The notes: generated by a model from the sequence alone, not told the origin. A stretch of 64,000 nucleotides of DNA from Streptomyces sp. NRRL S-31 (GCF_000718775.1 NZ_JOCB01000006.1:59770-123769); one strand, 5' to 3'; counted from the stretch's first letter, positions 35,322 through 46,670 are shown. Made by a program: numbers and translations.

Positions 35322-36995
35322 ATGACGACGGCGACCGAGTCGTTCCGCAGGGCCCGGGACTTCCTGCTGGAACACCGCGAGGACTATGCCACCGCCTACG
35401 CCGGCTTCCGCTGGCCCCGGCCGGACCACTTCAACTGGGCGCTGGACTGGTTCGACGTGATCGCCGCGGGCAACGACCGCACCGCGCTGCACATCGTCGA
35501 GGAGGACGGCACCGAGACCCGCCTCTCCTTCGCCGAGCTGTCCGAGCGGTCGACCCGGGTGGCCCGGTGGCTGCGCGAGCGCGGCGTCGCCGCCGAGGAC
35601 CGCGTCCTCGTCATGCTCGGCAACCAGGCCGAGCTGTGGGAGACCGCGCTGGCCGCGATGAAGCTGCGGGCGGTCGTCATCCCGGCCACCCCGCTGCTCG
35701 GTCCGGCCGACCTGTGCGACCGGGTCGAGCGAGGCCGGGTGAGGCACGTGGTCGTCCGGGCCGAGGACACCGCGAAGTTCGCCGAGGTGCCCGGCACCTA
35801 CACCCGGATCTCGGTCGGCGGGCTGCCGGAGGAGGGCTGGGAGCCGTACGAGGACGCGTACACGGCCCCCGCCGACTTCGTCCCGGAGGGGCCGACCCTG
35901 GCCGACGACCCGCTGATGCTCTACTTCACCTCGGGCACCACCGCCCGCCCCAAACTGGTCGAGCACACCCACACCTCGTACCCGATCGGGCACCTGGCCA
36001 CCATGTACTGGATCGGCCTCAAACCCGGCGACGTGCACCTGAACATCTCCTCGCCCGGCTGGGCCAAGCACGCCTGGTCCAACCTGTTCGCCCCGTGGAA
36101 CGCGGAGGCGACCGTCTTCATCTTCAACTACACACGGTTCGACGCGGCCCGACTGATGGCCGAGATGGAGCGGGCCGGGGTGACCACCTTCTGCGCCCCG
36201 CCGACCGTGTGGCGCATGCTCATCCAGGCCGACCTGACCCGGTCGCGCGGGGTGCCCCGCGAGGCCGTCGCCGCGGGCGAGCCGCTCAACCCCGAGGTCA
36301 TCGAGCAGGTGCGCCGGGCGTGGGGCGTCACCATCCGGGACGGCTTCGGACAGACCGAGACCGCCGTACAGGTCTCCAACAGCCCCGGCCAGCGGCTGAA
36401 GACCGGCTCCATGGGCCGCCCCAGCCCCGGCTTCCGGGTGGAGCTCCTTGATCCCGTCTCCGGCGCGCCCGGTGTCACCGAGGGGGAGATCGCCCTCGAC
36501 CTCGGCGAGCGGCCGGTCGGGCTGATGACCGGCTACCACGGCGATCCGGACCGCACGGCGGAGGCCATGGCGGGCGGCTACTACCGCACCGGGGACATCG
36601 CCACCCGGGACGAGGAGGGCTACCTCACGTACATCGGGCGCAGCGACGACGTGTTCAAGGCGTCGGACTACAAGGTCAGTCCGTTCGAGGTGGAGAGCGC
36701 GCTGCTGGAGCACGCGGCGGTGGCCGAGGCGGCCGTCGTGCCCGCCCCGGACGAGCTGCGGCTCGCCGTGCCCAAGGCGTACGTCGTGCTCGCCGAGGGC
36801 TGGGAGCCCGGCCCCGGCACCGCGAAGGCCATCTTCGAGCACTCCCGCCGGGTGCTCGCCCCGTACAAGCGCATCCGCCGGCTGGAGTTCGGCACCCTGC
36901 CCAAGACCGTCTCCGGCAAGATCCGCCGGATCGAGCTGCGCGAGGCCACGGCCGCCGGCTCCGGCGACGAGTACCGCGAGGAGGACTTCCGGTGA
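35322..36995 (+). CDS. AMP-forming acyl-CoA ligase (medium-chain/benzoate type)
   Basis: A 557-residue ANL-family enzyme. ATP-binding [17 protein letters not shown], the [11 protein letters not shown] motif, [38 protein letters not shown] and the catalytic C-terminal Lys in KTVSGKIRR are all clear. [17 protein letters not shown] and the overall pattern match acetyl-CoA synthetase-like, medium-chain and benzoate-CoA ligases. It would activate a carboxylic acid to its CoA thioester. The start is the ATG at 35322 with AAGGAG upstream. It overlaps the next ligase gene by four bases. Confidence 0.9.
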   Translation: MTTATESFRRARDFLLEHREDYATAYAGFRWPRPDHFNWALDWFDVIAAGNDRTALHIVEEDGTETRLSFAELSERSTRVARWLRERGVAAEDRVLVMLGNQAELWETALAAMKLRAVVIPATPLLGPADLCDRVERGRVRHVVVRAEDTAKFAEVPGTYTRISVGGLPEEGWEPYEDAYTAPADFVPEGPTLADDPLMLYFTSGTTARPKLVEHTHTSYPIGHLATMYWIGLKPGDVHLNISSPGWAKHAWSNLFAPWNAEATVFIFNYTRFDAARLMAEMERAGVTTFCAPPTVWRMLIQADLTRSRGVPREAVAAGEPLNPEVIEQVRRAWGVTIRDGFGQTETAVQVSNSPGQRLKTGSMGRPSPGFRVELLDPVSGAPGVTEGEIALDLGERPVGLMTGYHGDPDRTAEAMAGGYYRTGDIATRDEEGYLTYIGRSDDVFKASDYKVSPFEVESALLEHAAVAEAAVVPAPDELRLAVPKAYVVLAEGWEPGPGTAKAIFEHSRRVLAPYKRIRRLEFGTLPKTVSGKIRRIELREATAAGSGDEYREEDFR

Positions 36996-38584
36996 CCGCG
37001 CGGCCCTCGTACACGCACGGGACCGGGCCGACCGCGCTCCTCGGCGACACCATCGGCGCCAACCTGGACCGCGCCGTCGCGGCCTGGCCGGACCGCGAGG
37101 CGCTCGTCGACGTGCCGTCCGGGCGGCGCTGGACCTACGCCGCGTTCGCCGCCGACGTCGACCGGCTGGCGCACGCGCTGCTCGCCGGCGGGGTCGCCAA
37201 GGGCGACCGGGTGGGCATCTGGGCGGTCAACTGCCCGGAATGGGTGCTGGTCCAGTACGCCACCGCCCGCATCGGCGCGGTGATGGTGAACATCAACCCG
37301 GCCTACCGCACCCACGAGGTCGCGTACGTCCTCGAACAGGCGGGTGTCTCCTTCCTCTTCGCCTCGCTCCGCCACAAGGCGAGCGACTACCGGGCGATGA
37401 CCGAGGAGGTGCGGGGCCGCTGCCCCGGGTTGAGGGAGACGGTCTACTTCGGCGACCCGAGCTGGGAGGCGCTGCTCACCCGCCGGACCCCCGGCGCCGT
37501 GTTCCCGGAGCTGTCCTGCGACGACCCGATCAACATCCAGTACACCTCGGGCACCACGGGCTTCCCCAAGGGCGCCACCCTCTCCCACCACAACATCCTC
37601 AACAACGGTTACTTCGTGGGGGAGTCGGTCGCCTACACCGAACAGGACAGGATCTGCATCCCGGTGCCCTTCTACCACTGCTTCGGCATGGTGATGGGCA
37701 ACCTGGCCGCCACGTCCCACGGCGCCTGCATGGTCATCCCGGCCCCGTCCTTCGACCCGAGGGCCACGCTGGAGGCGGTCCAGCGGGAGCGCTGCACCTC
37801 CCTGTACGGCGTCCCGACCATGTTCATCGCGGAGCTGAACCTCCCCGACTTCGCCTCCTGGGACCTCTCCTCCCTGCGCACCGGCATCATGGCGGGCTCG
37901 CCCTGCCCGGTCGAGGTGATGAAGCGGGTGGTCGCCGAGATGCACATGGAACAGGTCTCCATCTGCTACGGCATGACGGAGACGTCGCCGGTGTCCTTGC
38001 AGACGCGGATCGAGGACGACCTGGAGCACCGCACCGCCACCGTCGGCCGGGTCCTGCCCCACCTGGAGGTCAAGATCGTCGATCCGGCCACCGGCGTGAC
38101 CCGGCCCCGCGGCGCGGCGGGGGAGCTGTGCACACGCGGCTACAGCGTGATGCTCGGCTACTGGAACGAGCCGGAGAGGACGGCCGAGGCGATCGACGCG
38201 GGCCGCTGGATGCACACCGGGGACCTCGCGGTGATGCGCGAGGACGGGTACGTCGAGATCGTCGGCCGGATCAAGGACATGATCATCCGGGGCGGCGAGA
38301 ACATCTACCCGCGCGAGATCGAGGAGTTCCTCCACGCCCACCCGAAGATCCGGGACGTGCAGGTCGTCGGGGTGCCGCACGAGCGGTACGGCGAGGAGGT
38401 CCTCGCCTGCGTCATCCCCGGCGACCCGGCGGACCCGCTCACGCTGGAGGAACTGCGCGCGTTCTGCGCGGACCGGCTCGCGCACTACAAGATCCCCAGC
38501 CGGCTGCGCATCCTCGACGCCTTCCCGATGACGGTGTCGGGGAAGGTGCGCAAGGTGGAGCTGCGCGCGACGTACGGGGGCTGA
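36992..38584 (+). CDS. FadD-type fatty acyl-CoA ligase
   Basis: A 530-residue ANL-family enzyme with [69 protein letters not shown] and the C-terminal catalytic Lys in MTVSGKVRK. It matches long- and medium-chain acyl-CoA synthetases of the FadD/AMP-binding group that often act in beta-oxidation of unusual acids. Its GTG start overlaps the stop of the preceding ligase (GTGA), so the two are translationally coupled. Two consecutive ligases suggest sequential or alternative acid substrates under control of the divergent GAF-LuxR protein. Confidence 0.9.
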   Translation: MTARPSYTHGTGPTALLGDTIGANLDRAVAAWPDREALVDVPSGRRWTYAAFAADVDRLAHALLAGGVAKGDRVGIWAVNCPEWVLVQYATARIGAVMVNINPAYRTHEVAYVLEQAGVSFLFASLRHKASDYRAMTEEVRGRCPGLRETVYFGDPSWEALLTRRTPGAVFPELSCDDPINIQYTSGTTGFPKGATLSHHNILNNGYFVGESVAYTEQDRICIPVPFYHCFGMVMGNLAATSHGACMVIPAPSFDPRATLEAVQRERCTSLYGVPTMFIAELNLPDFASWDLSSLRTGIMAGSPCPVEVMKRVVAEMHMEQVSICYGMTETSPVSLQTRIEDDLEHRTATVGRVLPHLEVKIVDPATGVTRPRGAAGELCTRGYSVMLGYWNEPERTAEAIDAGRWMHTGDLAVMREDGYVEIVGRIKDMIIRGGENIYPREIEEFLHAHPKIRDVQVVGVPHERYGEEVLACVIPGDPADPLTLEELRAFCADRLAHYKIPSRLRILDAFPMTVSGKVRKVELRATYGG

Positions 38585-38585
38585 G

Positions 38586-38631
38586 GCCGGGAAGCGGCGG
38601 GCCGTGTCCGGAGCCGGGAAACGGCGGGCCG
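38586..38631. repeat. Short direct repeat after the FadD-type gene
   Basis: Two 19-base copies, GCCGGGAAGCGGCGGGCCG (38586-38604) and one differing at a single base (38613-38631), lie between two convergent genes. Likely a local duplication. Confidence 0.5.
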
Positions 38632-38662
38632 GTTCTGAAGCCGACGCGCCTCAGGCCCGGCG

Positions 38663-38698
38663 GTCCCGTCCGTCCCGGCAGTCCCGGCAGTCCCGTCA
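38663..38698. repeat. Four tandem 9-base repeats at the end of the zinc-ribbon gene
   Basis: GTCCCGTCC, GTCCCGGCA, GTCCCGGCA and GTCCCGTCA follow one another without gap. The stop codon of the minus-strand gene falls in the last copy, so slippage here would change the C-terminus or the downstream spacer. Confidence 0.6.
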
Positions 38699-39463
38699 AG
38701 GCTGTCCGTCCCGTGTCCCGGTGCCCGGCTCCGGGGCGCCCGTGGCGTGCAGGGTCTCGGCGGCGTCGTTGACCGGCTGCGGTACGCCCGCCAGGTCGAG
38801 CACGAACAGCGGGACGCCCAGCGCGTCCGCGCCGGTCCGGGCGGTGGCCGTGTAACCGGCGAGGGAGAAGTACACGCACCGCGCGGACTCGGCCATCGCC
38901 GTCAGCCACAGGCACTCCACGTCCCGCGGGGCCGCCGGCCGCACCGTCGGGTCCACCTGGGCGAGCAGCCCGGGGGCGGCGAGGGCGATGCCGTTCGGCG
39001 GCCGGTGGCCGGTCCGGCGGACGTCCCGGTGCCCGAGCCACCGCAGATAGAGCGCGGCGGTGGCGACGGCGTCGCGGGCGGAGCGGACGGCGCGGGGCCG
39101 GAACGGGGGACGCGCCTCGCCGGGTGTGCGCACCGCCGCGGCCGTCAGCGCCGTTTCCGGTCCCGTTCCCGCACCCGGCCCCGTCGCCGTGCCGTCGGTC
39201 CGCCGCGCCGCCACCGCCGGCCGCAGCACCGTGCCGCAGGGGCAGCCCAGTTCCGGGCGGGGCCACTGGCCCGGGCGCCCGCAGGCGTCGCACGCCACGG
39301 TGAGCCACTCGTCGTCCCAGCCGCGGTGCTCCGCCACGGCCGGCTCGGCCGCCGGGTCCAGCCCCGGGGCGACCGGCGCCCCGCACACGCACGGATAGGC
39401 CGGTGCGGTGTAGACGTGTGCGCGCCGGCAGACCGGACAGCGCACCGGCACGCTCTCGGGCAT
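38696..39463 (-). CDS. Zinc-ribbon protein with a restriction-endonuclease-like C-terminus
   Basis: A 255-residue protein of unknown function. The N-terminal 80 residues hold four Cys pairs (CPVC, CVC, CDAC, CPC) typical of zinc ribbons or rubredoxin-like folds. A Gly/Thr-rich linker (about 85-115) follows. The C-terminal part (about 165-240) has VECLWLTAMAESARCVYFSLAGYTATARTGADALGVPLFVLDLAG, which resembles the second half of the Mrr-like PD-(D/E)xK fold, but I do not see an intact D...ExK active site, so nuclease activity is doubtful. Alternatively it is a nucleic-acid-binding protein without catalysis. Confidence 0.65.
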   Translation of the reverse strand: MPESVPVRCPVCRRAHVYTAPAYPCVCGAPVAPGLDPAAEPAVAEHRGWDDEWLTVACDACGRPGQWPRPELGCPCGTVLRPAVAARRTDGTATGPGAGTGPETALTAAAVRTPGEARPPFRPRAVRSARDAVATAALYLRWLGHRDVRRTGHRPPNGIALAAPGLLAQVDPTVRPAAPRDVECLWLTAMAESARCVYFSLAGYTATARTGADALGVPLFVLDLAGVPQPVNDAAETLHATGAPEPGTGTRDGQP

Positions 39464-39609
39464 GGGCCCACTCCAAGGCGTCGCGTCGGGACGGCGCTCC
39501 CATGGTGCTCCTCGCCGGCCTCTCCTGTCCGGCGCTTTCCGCTGTCCGGACGGCTCTTGACGACCTTCGCCCCCGCCCCTACATTGCTTCCAGATAGTAG
39601 AAGTTATAT

Positions 39610-39624
39610 TCCGCGATACGGAAA
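39610..39624. promoter_or_regulatory. TTCCG-N5-CGGAA operator upstream of gcl
   Basis: TTCCG-CGATA-CGGAA, a perfect 5-base inverted repeat about 110 bases before the gcl start, within an A+T-rich stretch. The same half-sites with the same spacing occur at 46656-46670 upstream of hyi, so one regulator probably controls both glyoxylate units. An IclR-family allantoin/glyoxylate repressor (AllR type) is a candidate; this is inference. Confidence 0.6.
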
Positions 39625-39734
39625 TTACTCGGGACGCCGTCCGGAGCCGTCGCGGAGACCGACGATCGGGAGACCGTGCTCACCGCGGGGCGCGCCGGTA
39701 GTACGCATCCGAGAAGCCGAAGCAGGAGTACTCG

Positions 39735-41522
<1,788 letters not shown>

Positions 41523-41530
41523 CGCGGCCG

Positions 41531-41578
41531 ACGGCGAAGGGGCGGCCCGCCGGGGAGGACGGGCCGTCCCTTCGCCGT
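41531..41578. terminator. Bidirectional terminator between gcl and the convergent gene
   Basis: Two 19-base arms (41531-41549 and 41560-41578) pair perfectly except for one G-U, around a 10-base loop. It starts about 10 bases past the gcl stop and 25 bases past the stop of the gene on the other strand. Confidence 0.85.
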
Positions 41579-41602
41579 GTCCGCGCGAGGACCGTGCGGA
41601 CC

Positions 41603-42352
41603 TCAGCCGAAGCCGCCGCCCCCGCATCCGCCGCCGTGGTCGTGCCCGCCGCCGTGACCGTGTCCGCCGTGACCGTGTCCGCCGTGGTCAAGGCCACCAC
41701 CGTGCCCGCCGCCGTGGTCATGGCGGCCGTGGGCACCGTGCCCGCCGTCGCGGTCGTCGTCGTCCCAGGCGGCCAGGTAGGCGCCGTCGAGGAGGCGGCG
41801 GGAGCCGTCGCCGCGGGCGAACGGGAAGCGGCCCTCGTCCGCGAGCGCGCCACGGCCGGTGAGTCCCGCCGCGCGGGCGAACCGCGGCACCAGAACGGCC
41901 AGGGCCCGCTCGCCGTACAGCGCGACGGCGAACAGCACCTCCTCCTCCGGCAGGCCGTCGGCGCCGTCGGGCAGCGGGTGGCGCGCGCGCAGCGCCGCCA
42001 GGCTGCGGCGGGCGGCGCGGGTACGGCCGGGCGGCAGCGTCCGCAGCAGTCCCCGCGCCGCCAGTTCGGCCCGCATCCGGGCCAGGGTCCGCCGCACCAC
42101 GGCGCGGCCGGGCAGTTCCCGTGGTCCCGCCGGCCGGTAGAGGCCGGTGCGGACCGCCTTCTCCAGCGGGTGCCGGAAGGGCCCGGCACCGCCCGTCGCG
42201 GTCTTGCGCAGCGTGCCCGGACGGCCCGCCTCGACCACCCCGCTCAGGTGCAGTCCGAGGACGGCGACGGTCACGGCGGCGCGGTCGCCCCCGCGCAGCA
42301 GCGCGACCGCGCACGGGTCCGGCGGGATCGGAATCGACGTCGTACGGCCCAT
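41603..42352 (-). CDS. TIGR04222-like protein with His/Gly-rich C-terminal tail
   Basis: A 249-residue protein. The first about 190 residues are helical and Leu/Ala/Arg-rich (VALLRGGDRAAVTVAVLGLHLSG ... HPLEKAVRTGLYRPAGPRELPGRAVVRRTLARMRAELAARGLL), similar to the soluble core of actinobacterial TIGR04222 proteins, which often end in Gly/Cys-rich tails. From about residue 198 it becomes a repeat of HGG, HGHGG and DHGGG units ending GGGCGGGGFG, which could bind Ni, Zn or Cu. No clear membrane segments are seen. The ATG is preceded by GGGGGGTG. Function unknown. Confidence 0.7.
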   Translation of the reverse strand: MGRTTSIPIPPDPCAVALLRGGDRAAVTVAVLGLHLSGVVEAGRPGTLRKTATGGAGPFRHPLEKAVRTGLYRPAGPRELPGRAVVRRTLARMRAELAARGLLRTLPPGRTRAARRSLAALRARHPLPDGADGLPEEEVLFAVALYGERALAVLVPRFARAAGLTGRGALADEGRFPFARGDGSRRLLDGAYLAAWDDDDRDGGHGAHGRHDHGGGHGGGLDHGGHGHGGHGHGGGHDHGGGCGGGGFG

Positions 42353-42512
42353 GAGACACCCCCCGTGCGGGGCCCGCAGCCCCCGTGCCGGCGGGCCCCG
42401 CCTGCCCTGAACATGCCCGGGAACGGGGGCTGTCGAAGCCTAGTCCGCGCTGTTCAGAGCTTGATTTGAGGGTTGCGTAGCCCGGCTACGGACCCTGCCG
42501 TACGCGGCCCCG

Positions 42513-42746
42513 CTACAGCTCGTGCTCCGACAGCCCCGGCCAGTCGTCCGGGCCGCCGCCCTGCCATTCGATCAGGTCGCTCACCTCCACCTCGATCCGG
42601 TCCAGGTCGGCCAGCCGGAGGATCTCCACGACGTCGTCCAGGTGGGACGCGATCCCCAGGGTCACGTCCCCCTCGGTGACGCGCCGGGAGCCGTCCAGGG
42701 CCGGGGAGTGGACCACGATGTGCGGGTACTGCGCGGGATTGCCCAT
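42513..42746 (-). CDS. Small conserved hypothetical protein
   Basis: A 77-residue acidic protein starting MGNPAQYPHIVVHSPALDG and containing VTLGIASHLDDVVEILRLADLDRIEVEVSDLIEWQGG. The mix of strands and one helix, and its lack of signal or membrane segments, suggest a small cytosolic protein; similar short proteins are scattered in Streptomyces genomes. The frame is open further upstream only because it reads through the large inverted repeat at 42792-42855, so the start is placed at 42746, after GAAGGC. Confidence 0.65.
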   Translation of the reverse strand: MGNPAQYPHIVVHSPALDGSRRVTEGDVTLGIASHLDDVVEILRLADLDRIEVEVSDLIEWQGGGPDDWPGLSEHEL

Positions 42747-42791
42747 GCCTTCAGCGTGCTGCGCGGGCGGGGGATGCGCACGCCGGAGCGG

Positions 42792-42855
42792 GGACGGCCA
42801 CCACATGGCGAAGCGCCCCCTGACCAGGGGGCGCTTCGCCATGTGGTGGCCGTCC
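42792..42855. repeat. Perfect 30-base inverted repeat with 4-base loop
   Basis: Arms 42792-42821 and 42826-42855 are exact reverse complements, separated by GACC. As a transcript this is an exceptionally stable hairpin. Both arms read MAKRPL-like peptides in mirror frames, which is a by-product of the symmetry. It lies about 300 bases downstream of the katA stop and 46 bases upstream of the small gene at 42513-42746. It may be a terminator, an RNA-stability element or a REP/MITE-like mobile hairpin. Confidence 0.9.
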
Positions 42856-42910
42856 GACGGCGCGAGGCCGGGCGCGACAGGTCGTTCGCGCCGCCGGACG
42901 GAGCGGGAGT

Positions 42911-42933
42911 CCCTCCGGAACGCTCCCGGAGGG
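42911..42933. terminator. Hairpin downstream of katA
   Basis: CCCTCCGG and CCGGAGGG, exact 8-base arms around a 7-base loop, about 220 bases past the catalase stop. A plausible factor-independent-like terminator for the catalase transcript. Confidence 0.45.
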
Positions 42934-43153
42934 AGGGGCTGGGACCGCGGTGGGTGCGACGGAGCCGGGTTCCTTCCCTCTGGTCGAGAAGGGAACCGCG
43001 ATCTCTTTCACCACCGCACTGGCTCGCACGCCACCGCGGTCCTCGCCCTGCCCGCCGTACCGGGTGATCACCCCTCATCCGGATCACCTGGCGGCGGGGT
43101 CTTCGCGTCCGGGGCATGACCTCCCCGTCACGTCCCGGACGCAGTCTGGGTGC

Positions 43154-44617
43154 TCAGTCCTCGCGCAGGGCGCGGACCGCCTCCTCCACACGCTTGCCGT
43201 ACTCGGGGTCGGCGGCGTGGAAGTGGGCCAGGTTCTTCTCGATCACGTCGTTGCGGGAGACCTGCGACAGGCCGCCGGCGATGTTCGCGATCAGGCGGGA
43301 CTTCGCGTCCTCGGGCATCAGACGGTACAGCTCGCCGGCCTGGAAGAAGTCGTCGTCCTTGGTGTGGATCGGGGCCTCGTGGTTGCCCGTGTGGCCCGAG
43401 ACCGGGAGCGGGGCCGACAGCGGGCGGCCGGTCTCCACCGGGCCGTCGTAGGAGTTCGGCTCGTAGTTCCTGGCGTCGCGGCCCTGGCCGTTGACCGCCA
43501 TGAAGCCGTCGCGGCCGTAGTTCCGCGCACCGCCGGGGACCGCCTTGGGGGAGTTCACGGCGAGCAGGGTGTGGTTGACGCCGAGCCGGTAGCGGTGGGC
43601 GTCCGCGTAGGCGAACAGGCGGCCCTGGAGCATTTTGTCCGGGGACGGGCCGATGCCGGGCACGAAGTTGTTCGGGGAGAACGCGGCCTGCTCGACCTCG
43701 GCGAAGACGTTGTCCGGGTTGCGGTCCAGCACCAGGCGGCCCACGCGCTTGAGCGGGTAGTCCCGGTGCGGCCACACCTTGGTGAGGTCGAACGGGTTGA
43801 AGCGGTAGTTCTCGGCCTCGGCCGCCGGCATGACCTGGACGTACAGGGTCCAGGACGGGCGCACCCCGCGCTCGATGGCCTGGAGCAGGTCCGTCTGGTG
43901 CGAGTTGGGGTCCTTGCCCGCGATCTCCGCGGCCTGCTCGCTGCTCAGGCAGCGGATGCCCTGGTCGGTCTTGAAGTGGTACTTGACGAAGAAGGCATCT
44001 CCGGCCTCGTTCGTCCACTGGTAGGTGTGCGAGCCGAAGCCGTCCATGTGGCGGTACGACGCCGGGATGCCGCGGTCGCCCATCAGCCAGGTCACCTGGT
44101 GCGTGGCCTCGGGGGAGTGCGCCCAGAAGTCCCAGACGTTGTCCGGCTCCTGCCTGCCGGTGAACGGGTCGCGCTTCTGCGAGTGGATGAAGTCGGGGAA
44201 CTTGATCGGGTCCTTGATGAAGAAGACCGGGGTGTTGTTGCCGACGAGGTCGTAGTTGCCCTCCTCGGTGTAGAACTTCACCGCGAAGCCGCGCGGGTCA
44301 CGGACGGCGTCCGCGCCGCCGAGCGAGTCGGCGACCGTCGAGAAGCGGAGGAAGACCTCGGTGCGCTTGCCGACCGCGCTGAGGAAGTCGGCGTGGGTGT
44401 AGCCGGTGACGTCGTCGGTCACCTCGAAGTGGCCGTAGGCGCCGGAGCCCCGGGCGTGCACCACGCGCTCCGGGATCCGCTCGCGGTTGAAGCGCGCGAG
44501 CTTCTCCAGAAGCTGCTGGTCCTGGAGGAGGAGCGGCCCGCCGACGCCGGCGGAGGCGGAGTTCTGGTTGTCGGCGACGGGGGCGCCGGACTCGGTCGTG
44601 AGCACGCGCTTCGACAT
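43154..44617 (-). CDS. katA: Monofunctional heme catalase
   Basis: A 487-residue small-subunit (clade 3 type) catalase. The catalytic His54 lies in [11 protein letters not shown], the distal Asn in [12 protein letters not shown], and the proximal heme Tyr in [14 protein letters not shown]; the NADPH-binding region is also present. It removes H2O2, including that made by the uricase encoded nearby. The start ATG is at 44617. Upstream are two copies of a TTCAAC-N5-GTTGAA-type palindrome, one of which recurs exactly, in reverse complement, before the uraD operon, so peroxide removal seems co-regulated with urate breakdown. Confidence 0.95.
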   Translation of the reverse strand: MSKRVLTTESGAPVADNQNSASAGVGGPLLLQDQQLLEKLARFNRERIPERVVHARGSGAYGHFEVTDDVTGYTHADFLSAVGKRTEVFLRFSTVADSLGGADAVRDPRGFAVKFYTEEGNYDLVGNNTPVFFIKDPIKFPDFIHSQKRDPFTGRQEPDNVWDFWAHSPEATHQVTWLMGDRGIPASYRHMDGFGSHTYQWTNEAGDAFFVKYHFKTDQGIRCLSSEQAAEIAGKDPNSHQTDLLQAIERGVRPSWTLYVQVMPAAEAENYRFNPFDLTKVWPHRDYPLKRVGRLVLDRNPDNVFAEVEQAAFSPNNFVPGIGPSPDKMLQGRLFAYADAHRYRLGVNHTLLAVNSPKAVPGGARNYGRDGFMAVNGQGRDARNYEPNSYDGPVETGRPLSAPLPVSGHTGNHEAPIHTKDDDFFQAGELYRLMPEDAKSRLIANIAGGLSQVSRNDVIEKNLAHFHAADPEYGKRVEEAVRALRED

Positions 44618-44686
44618 GGGGACCTTCCGAACGGACTGCTGAGCCTGGGGACGGTGGACTGAGAGTAGGAACGCCCGACCAGGGGA

Positions 44687-44726
44687 GTCAACAGTTTGTT
44701 GAAGTAGAATTCAACGGTTTGTTGAA
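44687..44726. promoter_or_regulatory. Two operator-like palindromes upstream of katA
   Basis: GTCAACAGTTTGTTGAA (44687-44703) and TTCAACGGTTTGTTGAA (44710-44726), start-to-start distance 23 bases (about two helical turns), 70-110 bases upstream of the catalase start. The first is the exact reverse complement of the site at 47555-47571. Tandem spacing on one DNA face suggests cooperative repressor binding. Confidence 0.65.
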
Positions 44727-44822
44727 CAAGGGGGGCAGGGGTGGATTCCGGGCCGCGGTACCGCCTGGGCGCGACAGGACAGGTGTCGGCGGCACCGCGG
44801 CCCGGAAGTCTGTGCGGAGCGG

Positions 44823-45728
44823 TCAGACCCGGGCGCCGGACAGGCGCTCCACGGCCCGCAGCAGGGCCGAGTGGTCCAGGCCGCCGTCGCCCTGGGCGCG
44901 CAGGCTGGCGACGAGCTGGGCGACCACGGCGCCGACCGGCAGGGCCGCGCCGACGTTGCGCGCGGCGTCGGTGACGATGCCCATGTCCTTGTGGTGCAGG
45001 TCGATGCGGAAGCCCGGCCGGAAGTCGCGGTTCAGGAAATTGTCCTTCTTCCGCGTCAGCACGGTGGAACCCGCCAGCCCGCCGTTGAGGACGTCCAGGG
45101 CGGCCTTCAGGTCCACGCCGGACTTCTCCAGGAAGACCACGGCCTCGGCGCACGCCTGGATGTTCACGGCGACGATGAGCTGGTTGGCGGCCTTCACGGT
45201 CTGGCCGGAGCCGTGCGGACCGCAGAGCACGATGGTCTTGCCGAGCGCCTCGAAGATCGGCCCGGCCTCGTCGAAGTCGGCCTGCTCGCCGCCGACCATG
45301 ATCGACAGAACGGCCTCGACGGCGCCGGCCTCACCGCCGGACACCGGGGCGTCCAGCACCCGGATGCCCTTGTCCGCGGCGGCCTTGGCGAGGTCCACGG
45401 AGGTCTGCGGGGTGATCGAGGACATGTCGATCAGCAGGGCGCCCCGCTTCGCGTTCTCCAGGATGCCGTCCGGGCCGTAGGCGATGGCCTCGACCTGCGG
45501 GGAGGCGGGCACCATCGTGATGATCACGTCGGCGTCGCGGACGGCCTCGGCGATGGAGGGGGCGGCCGTGCCGCCGGCGGCGGCCAGGCGCTCCAGCTTC
45601 TCCTGCTCCAGCGTGAACCCGGTGACCGGGTAACCCGCCTTGATCAGGTTCTCGGACATGGGCGAGCCCATGATGCCGAGGCCGATCCAGGCGATCGCGG
45701 GACGGGAGCTGTCTGCAAGGGTGCTCAT
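44823..45728 (-). CDS. glxR: Tartronate semialdehyde reductase (2-hydroxy-3-oxopropionate reductase)
   Basis: A 301-residue beta-hydroxyacid dehydrogenase. The NAD(P)-binding GLGIMGSPM is at 16-24, the substrate-binding APVSGG near 127-132 and the catalytic Lys179 lies in GQTVKAANQ. It reduces tartronate semialdehyde, made by Gcl or interconverted by Hyi, to glycerate. It lies directly downstream of hyi on the same strand with a 40-base gap, forming a two-gene operon. Confidence 0.93.
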   Translation of the reverse strand: MSTLADSSRPAIAWIGLGIMGSPMSENLIKAGYPVTGFTLEQEKLERLAAAGGTAAPSIAEAVRDADVIITMVPASPQVEAIAYGPDGILENAKRGALLIDMSSITPQTSVDLAKAAADKGIRVLDAPVSGGEAGAVEAVLSIMVGGEQADFDEAGPIFEALGKTIVLCGPHGSGQTVKAANQLIVAVNIQACAEAVVFLEKSGVDLKAALDVLNGGLAGSTVLTRKKDNFLNRDFRPGFRIDLHHKDMGIVTDAARNVGAALPVGAVVAQLVASLRAQGDGGLDHSALLRAVERLSGARV

Positions 45729-45768
45729 CGGGGGTGCCTCTCTAACTGCTCTGCAAAGTCAAGGGGGT

Positions 45769-46626
45769 TCAGCGAGCGGCGCGCGCTTCGCGCGGGAGCC
45801 AGTCGAAGGACTCGGCGCTCGGACGGTCGCCCGGCTTGTACTCCAGGCCGACCCAGCCGTCGTAACCGGCCTTCCGCAACAGGCCCAGCAGCTCCTGAAG
45901 CGGGAGCGAGCCCGTCCCGGGGGCGCCGCGGCCGGGGTTGTCGGCGATCTGCACGTGCCCGGTGCGCGCCGCGTACCGCTCGATCACCGAGGGCAGGTCC
46001 TCGCCGTTCATGGACAGGTGGTAGAGGTCCATCAGGAACTTGGCGTTCCCGAGGCCCGTCGCCGCGTTCACCTCGTCGACGATCTCGATCGCCTTGGGCG
46101 CGCTCACGATCGGGCACTTCGGCGACTCGGGCCGGTTGAGCGCCTCGATCAGGACGGTCCCGCCGACCCGGCCGACGGCCCGGGCCGCGAGCACCAGGTT
46201 CTCCAGGGCGAGCGCGTCCTGCTCGGCCGGGTCCACGCCGTCGACGCGGTTGCCGTACAGGGCGTTGAACGTCGTGCAGCCGAGGGGTCCCGCGAAGGCG
46301 ATGGCCACGTCGATGTTGGCGCGGAACCTCTCCGACTCCGCGCCGGGGATCGACAGCGCGCCGCGGTCCGGGCCCGGCAGCCGCCCGGCGTAGAAGTTCA
46401 GCCCCGTGAGCCGGACGCCCGCGTCCTCGATCGCCTTGCGCAGCGCGTCGAGTTCGGCCTGCTCGGGGGTGGGGGTCTCGATCCAGGGCCACCACAGCTC
46501 GACCGCGGTGAAACCGGCCGCGGCGGCGGCCGCGGGACGCTCCAGGAGCGGGAGTTCCGTGAAGAGGATCGACAGGTTGACGTTGAAGCGCTGGTCTGCG
46601 GCGGTGCTCCAGCTGAAACCCGGCAT
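45769..46626 (-). CDS. hyi: Hydroxypyruvate isomerase
   Basis: A 285-residue TIM-barrel enzyme of the AP-endonuclease-2-like sugar isomerase family. Conserved features are FNVNLSILFTELPLLERPAAAAAAGFTAVELWWPW, the metal-site Glu in VLIEALNRPESP, FLMDLYHLSMNGEDL, HVQIADNPGRGAPGTG and the late Glu in WVGLEYKPG. It interconverts hydroxypyruvate and tartronate semialdehyde. It is the first gene of the hyi-glxR operon, with a TTCCG-N5-CGGAA site 30-45 bases upstream. Confidence 0.93.
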   Translation of the reverse strand: MPGFSWSTAADQRFNVNLSILFTELPLLERPAAAAAAGFTAVELWWPWIETPTPEQAELDALRKAIEDAGVRLTGLNFYAGRLPGPDRGALSIPGAESERFRANIDVAIAFAGPLGCTTFNALYGNRVDGVDPAEQDALALENLVLAARAVGRVGGTVLIEALNRPESPKCPIVSAPKAIEIVDEVNAATGLGNAKFLMDLYHLSMNGEDLPSVIERYAARTGHVQIADNPGRGAPGTGSLPLQELLGLLRKAGYDGWVGLEYKPGDRPSAESFDWLPREARAAR

Positions 46627-46655
46627 CGGGGCCGCGCTCCCTTCCGTGGTCGAGT

Positions 46656-46670
46656 TTCCGTATTACGGAA
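46656..46670. promoter_or_regulatory. TTCCG-N5-CGGAA operator upstream of hyi-glxR
   Basis: TTCCG-TATTA-CGGAA; the flanking T and A extend the dyad slightly. It has the same half-sites and spacing as 39610-39624 before gcl. The centre differs between the two, as expected for a protein that reads only the arms. Confidence 0.6.

Larger units (their letters stand above)
42747..43153. other. Intergenic region rich in hairpins
   Basis: About 400 bases downstream of the catalase gene with no credible reading frame. It contains the 30-base perfect inverted repeat (42792-42855), a second hairpin (42911-42933) and further weaker dyads near 42968-42996. Confidence 0.6.

Noticed and set aside
42747..42842. 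N-terminal extension MAKRPLVRGRFAMWWPS of the small gene at 42513
   Set aside because: It is encoded by one arm of the perfect inverted repeat and appears in mirror form on the opposite strand, so it is a product of the symmetry and not a real N-terminus.
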